DNA from: Christensenella sp. UBA4379
GTDB lineage: Bacteria > Bacillota > Clostridia > Christensenellales > Aristaeellaceae
Direction of reading: 5' to 3'
DNA length: 7,831 nt
NCBI GenBank assembly: GCA_002391225.1
Contig: DGRV01000104.1
Coordinates: forward strand, 2,970-10,800
In this document: positions 5,554-7,831 of the stretch, piece by piece
Position numbering within the stretch: the first letter of the stretch is position 1
Layout of the letters: each line of letters starts with the position of its first letter
Notes under the pieces: model-generated
Told to the model about the DNA's origin: nothing
Databases searched by the model: none
Seen by the model: only the letters and a program-made list of their open reading frames with translations
Made by a program: the position numbers and the translations under genes

Positions 5554-7376
5554 GAATGGTTTCCTCCAAGCAGCCGGATCAGATCCTCCCGGTAGTCCTC
5601 CACCAGGGAAAGAATGTCGTTTTCACAGTCGATCACGCTGTCGCCAAACTCGTCAAACAGCGCTTCGTTGATCATGTCCGCGGTCATAGCGGGCATCAGC
5701 CGGTGCGCCCGGAGGATGCTCTCCGCCGGACTTCCATTGAGCAGGGCCCGCAGGATTTCAAGCTGAATACCGTCCAGCGACAGGCCGGGCAGCGCTTCCG
5801 GCGCAGGGGCTTGAGCCACGGCGGGCACTTCTACTGCCTCCGCTTCCTCCCGCTCCTCCTCGGTCATCAGGCTGTCCCGGGTGATCAGGGCGTCCCGGCG
5901 GATCTGATCCAGCCCGCCCAGGTTCAGAACCAGCTTGGGCCTGGCCGCTTCCGCCGCCGCCTTTTCCTCCGCGGCGATTACCGCGCGGACGATCGGGGCG
6001 GCCCAGGCATCCTCCGGGTGTTCCTTTAAATAGCCGCCGGTTTTGAGATGCCTTCGCAGCATCAGGTCCGCCTGACGCAGGAGGCCGTGCAAAAGCCGCT
6101 GGTCCATGGACAGCTTTTCAAAAGCCCGCGTCCGCCATACGCCGTTTTGACAGCGAAAGCTCCGGCACGGGCCCAGATGGACCTCCCCATCCTCAGGCTT
6201 TTTCTCCCAGCAGTAAACGGCGTTGGCGAAGGGGTGCCAGGGGCTTTCCGCCGGTTTCCCGAAGCACCGGGTGAAGAGGTCCTTTTCCCCACTCTGGCGC
6301 AGGGCCTGACGCCACACCTGGCTGAACAGGCGTTCACCCTGTTCCTTGCCGCATCTCAGCACCGGGGACTGGGAAAGGCGCTTTCCGTCAAAAAAGCAGA
6401 GCGCGGAAAAGACCTCCCCGTCCGCGCGTTCGTCCGGGTTCTGCAGGGCCGCCAGTGCCTCGTCCCGCTGGAGCATGGCCGGATCGGCAAACCGCCGGGC
6501 GGCCTCCTCCGGCAAGCCGTGAACCACCGCCAGCTCCGTGCTCCAACGCCTTAGGTTGGCCCGCATCTGTTCCCCGCCAAAGCCGGCGTCCAGATAGCCT
6601 TTCTCAAAGTCCTTGAGCTTTCTGAGCGCGTCCTCCGGCGATTCCGCTCCGATCAGGTTCAAGAGCTCGTAGAGATAGATGTAGGCGGCCGAGGCGGCGA
6701 CGGGCTGACAATCCCCCTTTCGCACATGGGTGCGCCAGGCAAAGTAGCCCCGCAGCTGGCGGGTCGTCAGGTCGTGATAGGTGGGAAAGTAGCAGGTGAT
6801 CCCGATCCCCTCCCAAGAGGCGTCATCCTCAAAATCCTCCATGAACCGGCCCTGCCGGAGGAAAATGGCCGCCCTCATCTCCGGCGAATTGCTGCCGTAC
6901 TCATACAGGCGCTTCATCTCCCGGAGGCGCTCCGGCAGCGCTTCCAGAGGAGGGCCCGGCGGCAGGGGCAGCGGCGTATCCCGGTGCAGCCTGATTTCCG
7001 GCTGCGGCGGCCGGTCCAGCACCATGGTAAAGCCCCGCTGGTCCCCGGAAGTCACCGCCCGGTCGAACAGGCGGAAAACCACTTCCGCATCCGTCCCGTC
7101 CCGGAAGGCCACGCTGATCCACATCGGCCCCTTCATGCGGATCGGCGGGGCCAGGTAAGGCAGGCGGTACTCCGCCAGCGTCTGCACCCCGCATTTGAGG
7201 TCGCAGAACTCCAGCTCCTCGCCGGATTCGGAATCCCACTGGCGCATCAGCAGAGCCACCCATTTCCCAGTCTGGGGATGGGAAAGGACGGAAAAGCCGG
7301 GAAAGCCGTTCCATTTGCGCTGCTCTTCGATCTGGTACTTTTCCCTGGCATAGTCAGTCAGCTCCGACAGCTCCAT
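5550..7376 (-). CDS. TerB_N / TerB_C domain protein with N-terminal YjbR-like region
   Basis: A 608-residue cytoplasmic protein, first gene of the operon. Residues 1-115 (AREKYQIEEQRKWNGFPGFS, then PYLAPPIRMKGPMWISVAF and DRAVTSGDQRG) look like a divergent MmcQ/YjbR fold. Residues about 155-365 match TerB_N: EYGSNSPEMRAAIF, then CYFPTYHDLTTRQLRGYFAW, then RTHVRKG and AYIYLYELLN. After a variable middle and an acidic Ala/Pro linker (505-530), residues about 530-605 match the end of TerB_C, with LDGIQLEILRALLNG (534-548), MINEALFDEFGDSVID (568-583) and VEDYREDL (592-599). TerB-related helical domains are thought to bind metal or act as scaffolds in Ter stress systems and linked DNA-processing loci; the TerB_N/TerB_C combination does not itself imply tellurite resistance. 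GGAGG stands 7 bases before the ATG. No nuclease motif is visible. It probably scaffolds or controls the ATPase and helicase. Confidence 0.85.
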   Translation of the reverse strand: MELSELTDYAREKYQIEEQRKWNGFPGFSVLSHPQTGKWVALLMRQWDSESGEELEFCDLKCGVQTLAEYRLPYLAPPIRMKGPMWISVAFRDGTDAEVVFRLFDRAVTSGDQRGFTMVLDRPPQPEIRLHRDTPLPLPPGPPLEALPERLREMKRLYEYGSNSPEMRAAIFLRQGRFMEDFEDDASWEGIGITCYFPTYHDLTTRQLRGYFAWRTHVRKGDCQPVAASAAYIYLYELLNLIGAESPEDALRKLKDFEKGYLDAGFGGEQMRANLRRWSTELAVVHGLPEEAARRFADPAMLQRDEALAALQNPDERADGEVFSALCFFDGKRLSQSPVLRCGKEQGERLFSQVWRQALRQSGEKDLFTRCFGKPAESPWHPFANAVYCWEKKPEDGEVHLGPCRSFRCQNGVWRTRAFEKLSMDQRLLHGLLRQADLMLRRHLKTGGYLKEHPEDAWAAPIVRAVIAAEEKAAAEAARPKLVLNLGGLDQIRRDALITRDSLMTEEEREEAEAVEVPAVAQAPAPEALPGLSLDGIQLEILRALLNGSPAESILRAHRLMPAMTADMINEALFDEFGDSVIDCENDILSLVEDYREDLIRLLGGNHS

Positions 7377-7383
7377 CCTCTCA

Positions 7384-7388
7384 CCTCC
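7384..7388 (-). promoter_or_regulatory. Ribosome binding site of the TerB-domain gene
   Basis: The minus strand reads GGGGGAGGTGAGAGG before ATG 7376, a strong site with a 7-base spacer. It supports this start for the first cistron of the four-gene operon. Confidence 0.8.
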
Positions 7389-7432
7389 CCCGCCGGGTTT
7401 TCTGAAAGCATGCCCAAAGTTTCAGTAGTTTT

Positions 7433-7460
7433 ATTGTACCATGTTTCCATGGAATATCAA
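7433..7460 (-). promoter_or_regulatory. Promoter of the TerB/ATPase/helicase/HxlR operon
   Basis: The minus strand shows TTGATA (7460-7455), a 16-base spacer and TACAAT (7438-7433) with an extended -10 TG one base upstream. The predicted start near 7426 leaves a leader of about 50 bases. No other convincing promoter is seen inside the four tightly coupled genes, so this one probably drives all of them. Confidence 0.75.
7439..7452. promoter_or_regulatory. Palindrome between -35 and -10 of the operon promoter (CCATG-N4-CATGG)
   Basis: CCATG TTTC CATGG is a perfect 5+5 palindrome filling almost the whole promoter spacer, where a bound repressor would exclude RNA polymerase. The HxlR protein encoded at the end of the operon is the obvious candidate for autoregulation, but no known HxlR consensus is matched, so this is inference. 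Confidence 0.45.
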
Positions 7461-7475
7461 GTACGCATATTTTCG

Positions 7476-7502
7476 GTACATAGTACGCCGGATGATACCG
7501 GC
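7476..7502. repeat. Adjacent palindromes upstream of the operon promoter
   Basis: GTAC-ATA-GTAC (7476-7486) is followed directly by GCCGG-N6-CCGGC (7487-7502). Two more GTAC words lie at 7461-7464 and 7436-7439. The cluster sits just upstream of the -35 box, so activator or repressor sites are possible. The GCCGG arms could also form a small RNA hairpin in any transcript reading through from the cupin gene. Confidence 0.4.
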
Positions 7503-7550
7503 TTTCCTTTATCGAATAGCAAATCACGTTCGCCCGCAAAACGGCATGAT

Positions 7551-7577
7551 AAAGGACCGCGCTCATCCGCGCGGCCC
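7551..7577 (-). terminator. Intrinsic terminator after the cupin gene
   Basis: On the minus strand GGGCCGCGC (7577-7569) pairs with GCGCGGTCC (7562-7554), nine pairs with one G-U, around a 6-base loop, followed by TTTATC. It lies 17 bases after the cupin stop. The T-tract is short, but the stem is very stable. On the plus strand TTTT follows the same stem, though no plus-strand gene is visible. Confidence 0.75.
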
Positions 7578-7594
7578 TTTTCATCTTCAAAATC

Positions 7595-7831
7595 TTATTT
7601 CAGCTTCCCGTATTGTTCATCGTCCACAGGCTCCAGCCATTCAGCCTTTCCGTCCTGACCGGGCACTTCGATCGCCAGGTGCTGGAACCAGCTGTCGCAG
7701 GCGGCGCCGTGCCAGTGCTTGACGCCCTCGGGGATGTTGACCACGTCGCCGGGGTGAAGCTCGCGGGCTTCCTTCCCCCATTCCTGATACCAGCCGCGTC
7801 CGCTGACGCAGATGAGCATCTGGCCGCCGCC
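7595..7831 (-). CDS. Cupin-domain protein (5' end cut by window edge)
   Basis: Only the last 78 residues are visible; the frame is open to the window edge, and the internal ATG at 7819 is unlikely to be the real start because cupin strands continue before it. The visible part has ICVSGRGWYQEWG, then the second cupin motif GDVVNIPEGVKHWHGA (G-x5-P-x-G-x2-H), with metal-ligand type histidines in HWHG, then SWFQHLAIEVPG and the tail EWLEPVDDEQYGKL. This tail is typical of the small cupins found alone or fused to carboxymuconolactone-decarboxylase-like (AhpD-like) domains in Firmicutes, commonly near redox genes and HxlR or LysR regulators. The enzymatic activity is not established. It ends in its own terminator, so it is a separate transcription unit from the TerB operon. 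Confidence 0.85.
   Translation of the reverse strand, partial: GGGQMLICVSGRGWYQEWGKEARELHPGDVVNIPEGVKHWHGAACDSWFQHLAIEVPGQDGKAEWLEPVDDEQYGKLK

Noticed and set aside
5550..7376. Tellurite-resistance gene
   Set aside because: TerB_N and TerB_C are related to TerB in name and fold only. No TerC, TerD or TerA partners are present, so resistance should not be inferred.
7381..7590. 69-codon minus-strand frame in the gap between the cupin and TerB genes
   Set aside because: It spans the terminator stem, the palindromes and the promoter. It has no family resemblance and its end overlaps the TerB ribosome binding site.
6726..7658. 310-codon plus-strand open frame opposite the TerB gene and running into the promoter gap
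   Set aside because: It is antisense to a gene with clear domains, of low complexity, and crosses the operon promoter and the terminator.
1..7831. CRISPR arrays, tRNA or rRNA genes, insertion sequences and attachment sites
   Set aside because: No regularly spaced repeats, cloverleaf pattern, transposase frame or paired direct repeats were seen by eye on either strand.

Overview
The window looks like a GC-rich chromosomal segment of an anaerobic, probably gut-associated Firmicute (class Clostridia). The reasons are a DUF3793 protein, which is typical of Clostridia, a short clostridial-type flavodoxin, strong AGGAGG-type ribosome binding sites, and low-GC intergenic promoters with TTGACA/TATGAT-like boxes. 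Every gene I can support lies on the minus strand, so transcription runs from high to low coordinates.

Right edge (7831 to about 7550): the 3' part of a small cupin-domain protein, closed by a GC-rich hairpin terminator. A promoter-bearing gap of about 220 bases follows, with several palindromes.

Centre (7376 to 1576): a tightly coupled four-gene operon. Its order is (1) a 608-aa protein with an N-terminal YjbR-like region followed by TerB_N and TerB_C domains, (2) a 442-aa P-loop ATPase of the DUF2791/BrxD type, (3) a 750-aa Lhr/BrxHI-like superfamily 2 helicase, and (4) a 136-aa HxlR-family regulator. Genes 1/2 and 2/3 share ATGA stop-start overlaps, and genes 3/4 overlap by 11 bases. The ATPase and helicase resemble the BrxD-BrxHI pair of type 2 BREX, but no PglZ, PglX, BrxC or nuclease is present in the window. 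The set is therefore best read as a BREX-related but distinct DNA-processing or anti-phage candidate, organised around a TerB_N/TerB_C protein and carrying its own redox-type regulator.

Intergenic region 1362-1575: unusually dense in signals. It has a near-consensus minus-strand promoter, two copies of the palindrome GTTAG-N6-CTAAC (one over the predicted start site), a 10-base inverted repeat around the -35 box, and a strong intrinsic terminator. The terminator loop reads UCACCUCCUUU in RNA, the same as the anti-Shine-Dalgarno end of 16S rRNA. Promoter plus terminator would give an RNA of about 67 nt, either a leader attenuator or a small regulatory RNA.

Left part (1361 to 1): a probable redox or metal-responsive operon encoding DUF3793, a flavodoxin broken by one frameshift, and the start of a secreted protein that may bind FMN (cut by the window edge).

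The flanks (cupin, flavodoxin, possible FMN-binding protein) suggest a redox locus into which the TerB/ATPase/helicase set may have been inserted; that last point is inference.
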